Assembly (NCBI RefSeq): GCF_002082565.1
Contig: NZ_CP020562.1
Span: forward strand, 3,472,001-3,536,000
Length of the DNA: 64,000 bases
Reading direction: 5' to 3'
Source: Halomonas sp. GT
GTDB lineage: Bacteria; Pseudomonadota; Gammaproteobacteria; Pseudomonadales; Halomonadaceae
A model generated the notes under the pieces. The model was not told where the DNA came from and did no database searches. It was given only the letters and a program-made list of their open reading frames with translations. This document shows, piece after piece, positions 49,464-59,012 of this stretch (position 1 is its first letter; every line of letters begins with the position of its first letter). A program made the translations under genes and the position numbers.

Positions 49464-51194
49464 ATGTCATCATCTGCCCCGACACTGCAACAAAAGCTGA
49501 ATCAACTGCGCCAGCGCTTTATTGAACAGCTCCCAGCGCGTTTACAGCAAACCGCAACAAAGTGGCAACAAAGCCGCCTATCCGCGGAAGCAGAGTCCCG
49601 CTTAGCTCCCGAATTTCATCGCTTTTTCCATAGTTTAAAAGGGACGGGGCGTTCGTTGGGCTTTGAGCGTATCGCCATGTTGGCAGATCAAGGTGAAGAA
49701 CTACTCAAAGCAATGCCTGATTCTGCTGGCCATGCTGTTAATGACATAAACAGCCTGATTCCTGAACTTTTTCAGCAGCTCAATGAAGAGATTGAGTACT
49801 TACAGTCCCAACATGGCCAGCAAACAGTGCTGGCATCACTCAACAGCGTTGAATTTTCATCAGTTGCACCTCAAACACGCAGCAAACGTCAACGGCTTAT
49901 TTATTTATGTGACGATGAGCCCGACCAAGTCGGTCAGTTGCTACATCATCTTCGCTGTTTTGGGCATGAAGTGGTTCATTTTGAAGACACCGAGTCGTTT
50001 TTTAATGCAGTCCTTACCCGCCGCCCCGACGCTATCATCATGGATGTACAGTTTCCTCAAGGTAACACCGCGGGTACTGAAACGCTGACCAGCCTGAATA
50101 AATTAATCGGAGAGCGGCTGCCCTCCATCGTACTGTCGTCCTATGGTGACTTTTATTCACGACTAAGCGCAGTTCGAGCTGGCTGCAATGGGTACTTTAC
50201 CAAGCCCATTAAGCCACTGGATTTAATGTTAGCCATCGACGAGCTCACCATTCCCTTGGATGAAGAACCGCTGCGCGTGTTGGTAGTCGATGATGAACCT
50301 GACGCTGCGACTTACCACTCATTGATACTTGAAGAGGCCGGTATGATTGTTCAGCAGGTAAATCACCCTGCTGACGCGCTGAGCGCCTTGGACCGTTTTA
50401 GCCCTGACTTACTGTTAATTGATGTGTATATGCCAGTATGTTCTGGTGAAGAGCTAGCCACGATTATCCGCCAGCAATCCGCGCATATTGGCCTGCCCAT
50501 TATTTATCTATCTAGCGAAACAGACAGCCAAAAGCAGCTCTCGGCCATGACGGCAGGCGTTGAAGCCTTTATTACCAAGCCGGTTACTCCAGACGAGCTC
50601 GTGTCTGCGGTAAGGCTTCGCGCCGAACGTCTGCATCTACTGCGTTCGCTGATGACCCAGGACAGCATGACAGGGCTTTATAACCATAGCACCACGACGG
50701 ATCTTATCGGTAAAACACTCGCCCAGGCATATCGTGAAGGTAGCCAACATGCGATGGCCATGCTCGACATTGACCATTTTAAAACCGTCAACGATACCTA
50801 CGGCCACCTAGCGGGTGATCAGGTCATTATCACACTGTCACGACTGCTTAAGACCCGCTTGCGCATATCCGATATTATCGGTCGTTATGGCGGTGAAGAG
50901 TTTGTGGTACTGCTAAAAGGGGTCAATGCAAAGCGCGCAGCCGAACTAATTGATGAACTACGCCATGATTTCGAACTGGTAGATTTTCATGCTGGCGGAG
51001 AGCGCTTTCGCTGCACCTTCAGTGCAGGCATTAGCAGTTTTCCCAACCAGCCTTCCACTGAAGCGTTACGTCTAAGCGCGGACCAAGCACTTTACTTAGC
51101 TAAACGGCAGGGGCGTAATCAAGTAGTGATTAGTAACGAGGACGATGCAAAAGGAAAAGCAGAACCGAATCAACCCGGTGCAAAAAAACAATGA
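49464..51194 (+). CDS. Hpt-REC-REC-GGDEF diguanylate cyclase response regulator
   Basis: A 576-residue output protein. An Hpt-like domain (about 1-110, 'FFHSLKGTGRSLGFERI') is followed by a first receiver (about 145-260, phospho-Asp in 'AIIMDVQFPQG', Lys in 'FTKPI'), a second receiver (about 272-390, 'LLIDVYMPVCSG', 'FITKPV') and a GGDEF domain with active motif 'GRYGGEEFVVLL'. An intact RISD inhibitory site lies five residues before it. It would turn the chemosensory signal into c-di-GMP, like WspR but with extra phosphorelay modules. Its stop overlaps the CheW gene start (ATGA). Confidence 0.9.
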   Translation: MSSSAPTLQQKLNQLRQRFIEQLPARLQQTATKWQQSRLSAEAESRLAPEFHRFFHSLKGTGRSLGFERIAMLADQGEELLKAMPDSAGHAVNDINSLIPELFQQLNEEIEYLQSQHGQQTVLASLNSVEFSSVAPQTRSKRQRLIYLCDDEPDQVGQLLHHLRCFGHEVVHFEDTESFFNAVLTRRPDAIIMDVQFPQGNTAGTETLTSLNKLIGERLPSIVLSSYGDFYSRLSAVRAGCNGYFTKPIKPLDLMLAIDELTIPLDEEPLRVLVVDDEPDAATYHSLILEEAGMIVQQVNHPADALSALDRFSPDLLLIDVYMPVCSGEELATIIRQQSAHIGLPIIYLSSETDSQKQLSAMTAGVEAFITKPVTPDELVSAVRLRAERLHLLRSLMTQDSMTGLYNHSTTTDLIGKTLAQAYREGSQHAMAMLDIDHFKTVNDTYGHLAGDQVIITLSRLLKTRLRISDIIGRYGGEEFVVLLKGVNAKRAAELIDELRHDFELVDFHAGGERFRCTFSAGISSFPNQPSTEALRLSADQALYLAKRQGRNQVVISNEDDAKGKAEPNQPGAKKQ

Positions 51195-51778
51195 CCAACG
51201 CCCATCAACAGCGTGACGGACAATCTCTCTCTCTCGAAGAGGCACTCGCCCGTCAGAATAGCGATGACACAATTATTGACGTGGATGAACCTTGCCAGCA
51301 ATTGGTGTTATTTCGCTTGGCAGGGCAACGGTTCGCTTTGCCAGGCAGTGCGGTCAATGAAATTTTGAATGGAGATCAGCCGGTTTATTTCGTACCTGGC
51401 TTGCCTTCTTCTACGGAAGGTGTGATCCACTTACGTGGCAACATTGAGTCGGTGGTGACCCTACAAGCACTTCTCGGTCTCCCCCCTGGGGAACAAACGG
51501 GCATGCTGCTAGTGGTGACCGCCGCGGGCATTCGCAGTGCCATTCGTATCGATGTTTTAGAAGATGTTTGCGACATCCCAATCAGCGCACTAAAACCGGC
51601 ACCGGACACCCTCTCCAGCCAGCTAATGCCTTATGTGAGCGCCCTCTGGCAACCTGATGTAACGCCAGAAGAGAGCGGCGAAGAAGAGACTAAAGGCGAT
51701 TCTATAGAAGGCAACGCAGCCATTGCTTTGCTGGATCCAGACGCTTTATTCAACGCGTATCAACAAGGCTTAGGGTAG
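51191..51778 (+). CDS. cheW: CheW-like coupling protein
   Basis: A 195-residue scaffold with one CheW domain: 'QLVLFRLAGQRFALPGSAVN', then 'LPSSTEGVIHLRGNIESVVT' and a second subdomain 'LLVVTAAGIRSAIRIDVLED'. It links the receptor to CheA. N- and C-terminal extensions are acidic and probably flexible. It is translationally coupled to the diguanylate cyclase gene, and a second shorter CheW-like gene follows after two bases. Confidence 0.87.
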   Translation: MTNAHQQRDGQSLSLEEALARQNSDDTIIDVDEPCQQLVLFRLAGQRFALPGSAVNEILNGDQPVYFVPGLPSSTEGVIHLRGNIESVVTLQALLGLPPGEQTGMLLVVTAAGIRSAIRIDVLEDVCDIPISALKPAPDTLSSQLMPYVSALWQPDVTPEESGEEETKGDSIEGNAAIALLDPDALFNAYQQGLG

Positions 51779-51780
51779 TC

Positions 51781-52197
51781 ATGGCAATTGGCGCGCCGAA
51801 TCATTCCTTAGACTCAGCGACCCACGTTGCTTTAGTGTTATTTAGTGCTGGCCATACGCTCGCCGCCATCGAAGCACGCCACGTCGCAGGGTTAGCAAAA
51901 TCCCCACACCTATCGCGATGTGCGAATGCCGAGTGCCTATTGCTTAACGCGCCATTGTTGAGCGTGGCACCTACCCACTGGCTGACCCTTCAAGATGCCA
52001 ACGGCGCTTGGCAGTTAGGCGTTACTGGCGACGTCGTCTTAGCTCATACGCCGATAACGGAACTGTTTCCATTACCTTCTTTAATTGCCGCACGCCACGT
52101 TAGCCCCGCCCTACGAGGCTTAGCGATGTCCAACCAAACGGTTCGTTTGTTATTTGATGGCGCAGCGCTTGATCCAGCGCTAACGCTGCAACCATAA
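51781..52197 (+). CDS. Degenerate CheW-like protein
   Basis: A 138-residue protein. 'HVALVLFSAGHTLAAIEARH' at the start and 'WLTLQDANGAWQLGVTGDVV' in the middle follow the CheW strand pattern, but the RG-containing receptor/kinase contact motif is missing. Wsp-type systems also contain two CheW-like couplers. It may be a second, diverged coupler. It is the last gene of the operon and overlaps the convergent moeA by 18 bases. Confidence 0.6.
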   Translation: MAIGAPNHSLDSATHVALVLFSAGHTLAAIEARHVAGLAKSPHLSRCANAECLLLNAPLLSVAPTHWLTLQDANGAWQLGVTGDVVLAHTPITELFPLPSLIAARHVSPALRGLAMSNQTVRLLFDGAALDPALTLQP

Positions 52198-53385
52198 ACA
52201 ACGAACCAGCGTGCCGTTTTCTACCTGCTGGTGTGGGTCAATCACTGCTAACGCGTCTGCACTAATACAGGATGACAGCACACCGGAATTTTGGTCTTCA
52301 AACGCATCGGCGATAATGCCCGCTTCGCTAAAACGTAGCGCAACACGCATATAATGCTGGCGCGGGCCGGTCTGAGTAGTGAAGTTAGCGGAGGCCGTCA
52401 GCGTAGGTAAGGCGTTCAACGCCGAACACCCTAGTAACGCACCCATCAACGGTCGTAAAAACAACCACGCGCCCACAAACCCAGAAACGGGGTTACCCGG
52501 GAGCCCTACAAAACGCGCCTCGCTGCCGTCTTCACGTGGCAAACGGCCCAATGCCAGCGGCTTTCCTGGGCGAATAGCCAACTTCCACATATCTAATTGG
52601 CCTAGCGATTCCAGCGCGGCTTTGACGTGGTCTTCTTCGCCCACGCTAACGCCACCGGTACTGACAACGACATCAGCGTCGGATGCGGCTTGGGTTAATA
52701 GCCTAACCGTTTGGGCATAATCGTCAGGCACACTGACCCGTTGCACCACCTCAGCACCAAAATTCTCTAACAAGCGCTTAAGCATCGGCCGATTAGAGTT
52801 ATATAACTGACCTGGCTTTAACGGCGTGCCTGGATCAATGATCTCATCGCCAGTCGACAGTAGCGCTATCCGAGGACGACGGCGCACGCTAACGTGGGTC
52901 ACCCCTTGCCCGGCCAAATGGCCCAACGCGGCTGCTTCCAAGCAGTCACCAGCGGGCAGCAGTAACTCACCTCGGCGTACATCACGACCCTGGCGGCGCA
53001 CGTTGTCGCCCACCGGCAGGTCATCCGGCATCAATGCTTGGTCACCGTCTTGTGTTACCCGCTCTTGCATCACCACGCAGTCGGCCCCTGTGGGGATCTC
53101 ACCGCCGGTAAAAATCCGTGCGCAACTGCCTTCCGCCAGCGGCGCTGCCGGGCTGCCTGCCGCAATACGCTGGCTGATAGGCAGCCACTTGCCCGCATCA
53201 CTAGCACGTAGGGCATAGCCATCCATCGCGCTATTATCAAACGGCGGGACGTCCAACTGCGCGGTAACGGCTTCGGCCAACACACGCCCAGCAGCGGCCT
53301 CCAGCGGAACGCTCTCGGTGCCAACAAGGCTTACGTCGGCCAGTAGTGCTTCAAGCGCGGCACTTATCGGCTGTAGCTCAGCCAT
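52180..53385 (-). CDS. moeA: Molybdopterin molybdenumtransferase
   Basis: A 401-residue MoeA that inserts molybdate into adenylated molybdopterin. 'FDNSAMDGYALRA' (active-site Asp region), 'IFTGGEIPTGADCVVMQE', 'STGGVSVGEEDHVKAAL' and 'LPGNPVSGFVGAWLF' are all present. ATG 53385 is preferred over an upstream TTG. It overlaps the end of moaB by eight bases, forming a two-gene unit. It provides cofactor for the neighbouring formate dehydrogenase. Confidence 0.94.
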   Translation of the reverse strand: MAELQPISAALEALLADVSLVGTESVPLEAAAGRVLAEAVTAQLDVPPFDNSAMDGYALRASDAGKWLPISQRIAAGSPAAPLAEGSCARIFTGGEIPTGADCVVMQERVTQDGDQALMPDDLPVGDNVRRQGRDVRRGELLLPAGDCLEAAALGHLAGQGVTHVSVRRRPRIALLSTGDEIIDPGTPLKPGQLYNSNRPMLKRLLENFGAEVVQRVSVPDDYAQTVRLLTQAASDADVVVSTGGVSVGEEDHVKAALESLGQLDMWKLAIRPGKPLALGRLPREDGSEARFVGLPGNPVSGFVGAWLFLRPLMGALLGCSALNALPTLTASANFTTQTGPRQHYMRVALRFSEAGIIADAFEDQNSGVLSSCISADALAVIDPHQQVENGTLVRCLWLQR

Positions 53386-53899
53386 GCTGCCCCCGACCTG
53401 GGATGACCAGGTTGGCAAAGTTACAGGGTTTGTGGCGGCTGTCGAGTTGCTCCGCCAAGATACCGTCCCACCCCGTACGGCAGGCGCCGGTTGAACCCGG
53501 CAGGCAGAAGACGACCGTAGCGTTGGCTAAGCCGCCGAGGCAACGGCTCTGAATGGTCGAACTACCAATCTCATCGCCGCTTAGTTGGCGAAAACGTTCG
53601 CCAAAGCCTTCGATACGCTTATCCAGCAGCACCGAAATAGCTTCAGGTGTAGAGTCGCGGCCAGTAAAACCTGTACCGCCCGTGGTAATCACCACCTGTA
53701 CGTTTGCGTCGGCAATCCACTGGGCGACTACCGCACGAATTTGGTAGACGTCATCCGGCACGATGCGTTTCTCTGCCAGGGTGTGCCCTGCTTCGGTTAA
53801 ACGCTGCACCAGCGCTTGGCCAGAGCGGTCAGTCTCATCCGTGCGTGTATCAGAGACCGTAAGCACGGCGACTTTAAGAGGTACCATTGGCTCACTCAT
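53378..53899 (-). CDS. moaB: Molybdopterin adenylyltransferase (MoaB/MogA family)
   Basis: A 173-residue MoaB-type protein of the MPT-binding fold. 'AVLTVSDTRTDETDRSGQAL' at the N-terminus, 'VVITTGGTGFTGRDSTPEA' and the C-terminal 'FCLPGSTGACRTGWDGI' are typical. It adenylates molybdopterin before MoeA acts. Start at ATG 53899, because an upstream ATG sits directly against the AGGG. It precedes moeA with an overlap. Confidence 0.93.
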   Translation of the reverse strand: MSEPMVPLKVAVLTVSDTRTDETDRSGQALVQRLTEAGHTLAEKRIVPDDVYQIRAVVAQWIADANVQVVITTGGTGFTGRDSTPEAISVLLDKRIEGFGERFRQLSGDEIGSSTIQSRCLGGLANATVVFCLPGSTGACRTGWDGILAEQLDSRHKPCNFANLVIPGRGQHG

Positions 53900-53910
53900 C
53901 AACGTCATCC

Positions 53911-54237
53911 CTATTTGGCGGCTTTCTTTTTAGCATGGTGCGCTTCCCAGGCAGCCTTCTGCTCGGCAGTTGCAGGCGGCTGATAGAGCTCCTTCCATTC
54001 ACTATAGGGCATGCCGTAGACATACTCTCGGGCGTCTTCGTAGCTGAGAGTTTCATTCCGCGATTCAGCAGCAGACACCAACCATTTCGATAAACAGTTA
54101 CGACAAAAATCCGCCAGAATCATCAGATCGATGTTCTGTACATCCTTATTGTCGTCTAAATGTTGTAACAAACGACGAAACGCGGCGGCTTCTAGCTCCG
54201 TACGCGTCGTTTGGTCTAATTCATTAAACGATGACAT
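53911..54237 (-). CDS. DUF1244 family protein
   Basis: A 108-residue conserved protein of unknown function. 'DVQNIDLMILADFCRNCLSK' and 'YEDAREYVYGMPYSEWKELY' are the family hallmarks, with two close Cys residues that might bind metal. ATG 54237 follows GAGGA. It ends 11 bases before the moaB start and may share its transcript. Confidence 0.88.
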   Translation of the reverse strand: MSSFNELDQTTRTELEAAAFRRLLQHLDDNKDVQNIDLMILADFCRNCLSKWLVSAAESRNETLSYEDAREYVYGMPYSEWKELYQPPATAEQKAAWEAHHAKKKAAK

Positions 54238-54276
54238 TGGCGATCCTCTTATCAAGTGGCTTTAGCGCAGCATAAC

Positions 54277-54302
54277 AAAAGACACCGCCCGAAGGCGGTG
54301 TC
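54277..54302 (-). terminator. Rho-independent terminator of the formate dehydrogenase operon
   Basis: A 9-bp perfect stem (GACACCGCC 54281-54289, GGCGGTGTC 54294-54302) with a 4-base loop is followed by TTTT on the minus strand. It lies 23 bases past the stop of the cytochrome b subunit gene. Confidence 0.85.
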
Positions 54303-54324
54303 GAGTGGCAATTAAACGAACCGG

Positions 54325-55437
54325 CTAGCTAGGTTTGGTGGCGGAAACATCGCCACTACTGCTGCCCGTTTTTTGTGCCGCGATTTCCTCTTCGCTCATG
54401 GCGGTATCCTTGACCTCCTCGTACCACAAATTGTGGTGCTCTTTGGCCCAGGTTTCATCGACATAGCCAGTGGTCATACCTTCCAATGAGCCTTCCGTAC
54501 CGACAGTCCCAATATAGATATGGCCCAGCGCGACCGCCGTCAAGCCAAGCGCGCCCACCGCATGGATAATGTTTGCCCACTGCATGGTATCGCGGCCTTG
54601 GCCATAGTTGGGGAAGTCGAGTACAAAACCACTCGCGACCACCACTAAACCAGCGGTTGCTAACAGCCAGTACCACGCTTTTTCGCCACCGTTGGCAAAA
54701 CCCGCGTCAGGATGGTGCTTGCCTGTTAACCCACCGGCCTTTTTAAACCATACCCAGTCATGCTTCTTAGGAATATTGTCTTTCAGCAAGCTAATTAACA
54801 GTACAACGAGTAGCACACCGAATATCGGGCCAAGATAGTTATGCAGCACTTTGGAAGCTGAGATCATCCATGCCCAGACGGCGTCGCCAAACAGTGTACG
54901 GAACACAAACTTACCGAACAGCAGGTTCAATCCTGTTAACGCCAAGGTGATAAACAGGGTGGCGACTGTCCAGTGAAGCGAACGCATTAGCAATGACCAG
55001 CGAAAAAGCTTACGCCCTGTGCGCGGCTCATCAAGATGTTTGCGTCCCACCATAACGTAGAACAGCGCAATCACCACGATCATCCCGCCAATCGCAATCA
55101 AACCAAACGGCGACACCCAACGGTTTCGTATCTGCCGCCAGGTTTCGCCACTTGAATTGATCAGATTGTAGTTACTGTCAAAGCGCGAGTCGCGATAGTT
55201 AGGCCCTGTTTCCCCACTGCGTACCTGACGCCACTGATCTGCACTAATACCTGGAGCAGCGGTTACCATTTCACGGTCGGTATCAGCTTGAGCAACCGCT
55301 AGTTGGGAAATGCCAAGACTTGCAACCACCAGCAGTAACAGGATCCCGACACGCCAACAGCGCTGGAAAAACGCCCCCAACCAAGGTGCCTGTGCAGGCA
55401 CCCGAGAGGTCGTTGTTGTTATGGTCATTGATGTCAT
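54325..55437 (-). CDS. fdhI: Formate dehydrogenase gamma subunit (cytochrome b556)
   Basis: A 370-residue membrane subunit. A hydrophobic segment/signal (about 24-50) and a periplasmic stretch precede four helices of the FdnI/FdoI type, with heme-ligand His candidates in 'MRSLHWTVATLF', 'ASKVLHNYLGPIF' and 'ANIIHAVGALGLTAVALGH'. It transfers electrons from formate oxidation to quinone. ATG 55437 follows GGAGG. The C-terminus extends past the core with an acidic tail. Confidence 0.92.
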   Translation of the reverse strand: MTSMTITTTTSRVPAQAPWLGAFFQRCWRVGILLLLVVASLGISQLAVAQADTDREMVTAAPGISADQWRQVRSGETGPNYRDSRFDSNYNLINSSGETWRQIRNRWVSPFGLIAIGGMIVVIALFYVMVGRKHLDEPRTGRKLFRWSLLMRSLHWTVATLFITLALTGLNLLFGKFVFRTLFGDAVWAWMISASKVLHNYLGPIFGVLLVVLLISLLKDNIPKKHDWVWFKKAGGLTGKHHPDAGFANGGEKAWYWLLATAGLVVVASGFVLDFPNYGQGRDTMQWANIIHAVGALGLTAVALGHIYIGTVGTEGSLEGMTTGYVDETWAKEHHNLWYEEVKDTAMSEEEIAAQKTGSSSGDVSATKPS

Positions 55438-55448
55438 GACACACCTCC

Positions 55449-56063
55449 TTACCCTTTACGGGCAGCATCATAGGCAAGGTTGTCAGTACTGGCCTGGGGG
55501 TTATTCGACCAAGCACCATCTTTATGGCCTCGATGGACGACACGTTGACGGAAAATATCGGCAACATCCTGCGCATCACCTGCTAGAAGGGCTTTGGTAG
55601 AGCACATTTCCGCACATAGCGGCAACTTGCCTTCCGCGATGCGATTAGAGCCGTACTTCTCGTACTCCTCCTCTTTGCTCTCTGCTGGGCCGCCTGCACA
55701 AAAAGTGCACTTGTCCATCTTGCCGCGCTCACCAAATGCATTTTGTTGTGGGAACTGCGGTGCGCCAAAGGGGCACGCATAAAGGCAGTAGCCACAACCA
55801 ATGCACAGGTCTTTATCGTGCAACACGATGCCATCATCGGTTTTATAGAAACAGTCAGTCGGACATACCGCCATGCATGGCGCATCGTCGCAATGCATAC
55901 AAGCCACTGAAATCGACATTTCATCCGCTTCGCCATCGTTAAGTGTGACCACCCGGCGACGCTGGATACCCCACTCCACATCATTGGCATTTTTACAGGC
56001 GGTGACACAGCCGTTGCACTCGATGCAGCGCTCGGCGTCACACATAAATTTCATTTGAGCCAT
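55449..56063 (-). CDS. fdhB: Formate dehydrogenase beta subunit (four [4Fe-4S])
   Basis: A 204-residue iron-sulfur protein. Cys groups are 'CIECNGCVTACK', 'CMHCDDAPCMAVCP', 'CIGCGYCLYACPFG' and 'CTFC' with a later 'CAEMCSTKAL', giving four cubane clusters. It carries electrons from the catalytic subunit to the cytochrome. It has no leader and would be co-exported with the Tat-bearing alpha subunit. The C-terminal membrane helix of E. coli FdnH is absent. Confidence 0.94.
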   Translation of the reverse strand: MAQMKFMCDAERCIECNGCVTACKNANDVEWGIQRRRVVTLNDGEADEMSISVACMHCDDAPCMAVCPTDCFYKTDDGIVLHDKDLCIGCGYCLYACPFGAPQFPQQNAFGERGKMDKCTFCAGGPAESKEEEYEKYGSNRIAEGKLPLCAEMCSTKALLAGDAQDVADIFRQRVVHRGHKDGAWSNNPQASTDNLAYDAARKG

Positions 56064-56135
56064 GGTGTTCTCCTCTCACCAGCGCGAGCATTTACCCGCG
56101 CTGGGCTCTGTCAGGTCGGTCGAGACGTTATTGGC

Positions 56136-58988
56136 TTAAGCCCGCTCAATTCGGCAGATGGTGCACTTCGTTTCCTGCATCAGTGTCACCGGGTCATAGC
56201 CATAGGTGGTGGCTGTGTTAGCCGCCTCACCAATGACGTACGGGGCAGACCCGTCCGGATAACGATCCCGCAAGCTCTCGCCTTGGAACATGCCGCCAAA
56301 GTGGAACGGCATAAAGGCAACCTTGCGATCAACACGAGGCGTGACCAATGCTTTCACCTTCACTCGACCACCCTCAGCCCCTTCTACCCAGACGTCGTCA
56401 CCATCACGGACGCCAATATCATTGGCATCCGCAGGGTTCATCTCGACAAACATTTCTTGCTGCAGCTCGGCCAGCCACGACATCGAGCGCGTTTCTTCAC
56501 CGCCCCCTTCGTACTCGACCAATCGACCCGACGTGAGAATAATCGGATAATCGGCACTGTTATCGCGATCCTGGATGGTTTTATACATGGTGGGCAGACG
56601 CATAATCGAGTCAAAGTCATCCCAGGTGGGATAGCGTTCAACCAGGTCGCGACGAGTGGTGTATAGCGGCTCGCGGTGTTTCGGCACTGCATCTGGGAAG
56701 GTCCATACCACGGCACGCGCTTTAGCGTTGCCATAAGGCGCGCAGCCACGGCCAATCGCCACCCGCTGAATACCGCCTGAGAGGTCAGTTTTCCAGTTTT
56801 TACCTTCCGCGGCCATTTTCTCAACGTCGGTCAGGTCATCCCACCAACCAAGGTCTTTGAGCAGCTGGTCGGTAAACTCGGGATAGCCGTCATCAATCTC
56901 ACCACCAACCGGCGCTGAGCCTTCAGCCAGCAAATTAACGCCGTCGCGCTCAATACCAAAGCGGGCGCGGAAACCCATGCCACCTTCCATGACCGGCACG
57001 CTGGTGTCATAGAGGTTGGGCGAACCTGGGTGATTAAACTCCGGTGTGCCCCAGCACGGCCATGGTAGGCCATAGTAATCACCGTCGGCAGGGCCACCCT
57101 GGGCGCGCAGATGCTCGAAGCTAAAGGTGTGCCAGTTTTTCTGGTGCTCTTTGAGACGCTCCGGGCTTTGGCCGGTGTAGCCAACGGTCCACATGCCACG
57201 GTTGATTTCGCGCAACACGTCTTCAATCAGAGGCTCGTTGTCATTCATCTCAAAGTTCTTTACGAACTCATTACCGAAGCCAAGCTTGTTGGCAAACAGG
57301 TACATAATTTCGTGATCAGGCTTTGATTCAAATAGCGGCTCAATGACTTTGTCGCGCCACTGAATAGAGCGGTTGGTAGCCGTCACGCTTCCGGTGGTTT
57401 CAAACTGGGTTGTCGCTGGCAGCAGGTAAACACCGTCAGAGCGATCATGCATAACGGCAGCAACGGTAGGATAAGGGTCAACGATGACCATCATCTCAAG
57501 CTTCTGCATGGCTTGCTGCATTTCCACGCCACGAGTTTGCGAGTTGACTGCGTGTCCCCAGTAGAACATCGCTTTTAATGCAGTGCGCTGGGAGATGTTT
57601 TCATCCTCTTCCAGTACACCGTCTACCCAGCGAGAAACGGTTATACCGCTGGAGTACATCGGTTTTCCGTCGGCGTATTCAGTATCGTCAAAGCGCCCTT
57701 TCAGCCACTCATAGTCGACGTCCCACACCTGCGCCCAATGCTGCCACGCACCTTCAGCCAAACCGTAATAGCCCGGCAACGAGTCACAGCCAAGGCCGAG
57801 ATCGGTGGCGCCCTGCACGTTATCGTGGCCACGCAAAATGTTAGCACCACCGCCAGACTTACCAATATTGCCCAGCGCCAGCTCTAAAATGCAGTACGCG
57901 CGGGTGTTATTGTTACCGGTAGTGTGCTGGGTACCGCCCATGCACCAGACCACGCAGCCCGGACGATTGTCAGCAAGCCGCTTGGCCACATCGAACATGT
58001 CCGCTTCCGGTACGCCAGTAATGTCTTCCACGACACTTGGCGTGAACTGTGCCACTTCTGCCCGCACCTCATCCATGCCGTAAACACGCTGGCTGATATA
58101 CTCACTGTCTTCCCAGCCGTTCTCGAAGATGTGCCACAACAGGCCCCAAATGTAGGCAACATCCGAACCTGGGCGAATACGTACGAACTTATTGGCTTTC
58201 GCTGCGGTACGCGTAAAGCGCGGATCTGCGACGATGATGTCGCAGTTATTACGCTCTTTAGCAATGAGAATATGCTGCATCGCTACCGGGTGAGCTTCAC
58301 TCGGGTTAGAGCCGATGAACAGAATCGCCTTGCTGTTCTGCATATCGTTGAGCGAGTTAGTCATCGCGCCGTAACCCCAGGTGTTTGCAACACCTGCTAC
58401 GGTGGTGGAGTGACAAATTCGCGCTTGGTGATCTGTGTTATTGGTGCCCCACATGGATGCCAGCTTGCGCATCAGGTACGCCTGCTCGTTATTAAACTTG
58501 GCCGACCCAAGCCAGTAAACACTGTCTGGGCCATGGGCATCACGCAGTTCAAGCAGCTTGTCGCCAATTTCATTAACCGCGTCGTCCCAACTCAATCGCT
58601 GCCATTCACCAGCCACTAGCTTCATGGGGTATTTTAGGCGACGGGTGGAATGGCCGTGCTGGCGTAAGGAGGCCCCTTTGGCACAGTGAGCACCGCGGTT
58701 AATCGGGTGGTCGAAAGCGGGCTCTTGTTTTGTCCAAATGCCTTCTTGAACTTCTGCATAGACACCGCAGCCCACCGAACAGTGGGAACAAATGGTGCGT
58801 TTGGTCTCAACGGGTGAGTCTAATACGGGGGTTTTATTCGCCGACTCAGCGCGCTGCATCATTGGCGCGCCCATAAAGCCTGCAGCTGCTACACCACCGG
58901 TGGCAACGCCACTACGCTTTAAAAATTGACGACGGGAGATTCCAAGCCCTGAAGCGTTGGGAGTATTAGTTTTGCGAGTTAGACGCAT
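56136..58988 (-). CDS. fdhA: Formate dehydrogenase alpha (catalytic) subunit, Mo/W-bis-MGD, Tat-exported
   Basis: A 950-residue molybdopterin oxidoreductase. The Tat signal is 'ISRRQFLKR' (Arg19-Arg20). The [4Fe-4S] Cys are C67, C70, C74 and C102. The active-site pair is C192-H193 ('ARICHSTTVAG'), so Cys replaces the selenocysteine of E. coli FdnG and no in-frame TGA is needed. It oxidises formate to CO2 in the periplasm and passes electrons to the beta and gamma subunits. Metal (Mo or W) cannot be decided. Neighbouring moeA, moaB, mobA and fdhD supply and sulfurate the cofactor. Confidence 0.95.
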   Translation of the reverse strand: MRLTRKTNTPNASGLGISRRQFLKRSGVATGGVAAAGFMGAPMMQRAESANKTPVLDSPVETKRTICSHCSVGCGVYAEVQEGIWTKQEPAFDHPINRGAHCAKGASLRQHGHSTRRLKYPMKLVAGEWQRLSWDDAVNEIGDKLLELRDAHGPDSVYWLGSAKFNNEQAYLMRKLASMWGTNNTDHQARICHSTTVAGVANTWGYGAMTNSLNDMQNSKAILFIGSNPSEAHPVAMQHILIAKERNNCDIIVADPRFTRTAAKANKFVRIRPGSDVAYIWGLLWHIFENGWEDSEYISQRVYGMDEVRAEVAQFTPSVVEDITGVPEADMFDVAKRLADNRPGCVVWCMGGTQHTTGNNNTRAYCILELALGNIGKSGGGANILRGHDNVQGATDLGLGCDSLPGYYGLAEGAWQHWAQVWDVDYEWLKGRFDDTEYADGKPMYSSGITVSRWVDGVLEEDENISQRTALKAMFYWGHAVNSQTRGVEMQQAMQKLEMMVIVDPYPTVAAVMHDRSDGVYLLPATTQFETTGSVTATNRSIQWRDKVIEPLFESKPDHEIMYLFANKLGFGNEFVKNFEMNDNEPLIEDVLREINRGMWTVGYTGQSPERLKEHQKNWHTFSFEHLRAQGGPADGDYYGLPWPCWGTPEFNHPGSPNLYDTSVPVMEGGMGFRARFGIERDGVNLLAEGSAPVGGEIDDGYPEFTDQLLKDLGWWDDLTDVEKMAAEGKNWKTDLSGGIQRVAIGRGCAPYGNAKARAVVWTFPDAVPKHREPLYTTRRDLVERYPTWDDFDSIMRLPTMYKTIQDRDNSADYPIILTSGRLVEYEGGGEETRSMSWLAELQQEMFVEMNPADANDIGVRDGDDVWVEGAEGGRVKVKALVTPRVDRKVAFMPFHFGGMFQGESLRDRYPDGSAPYVIGEAANTATTYGYDPVTLMQETKCTICRIERA

Positions 58989-59012
58989 GGCAGTTCTCCT
59001 GGCATTTTGCCG

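Noticed and set aside
56136..58988. Selenocysteine-containing formate dehydrogenase
   Set aside because: The active-site codon gives Cys192; there is no in-frame TGA and no SECIS-like need.
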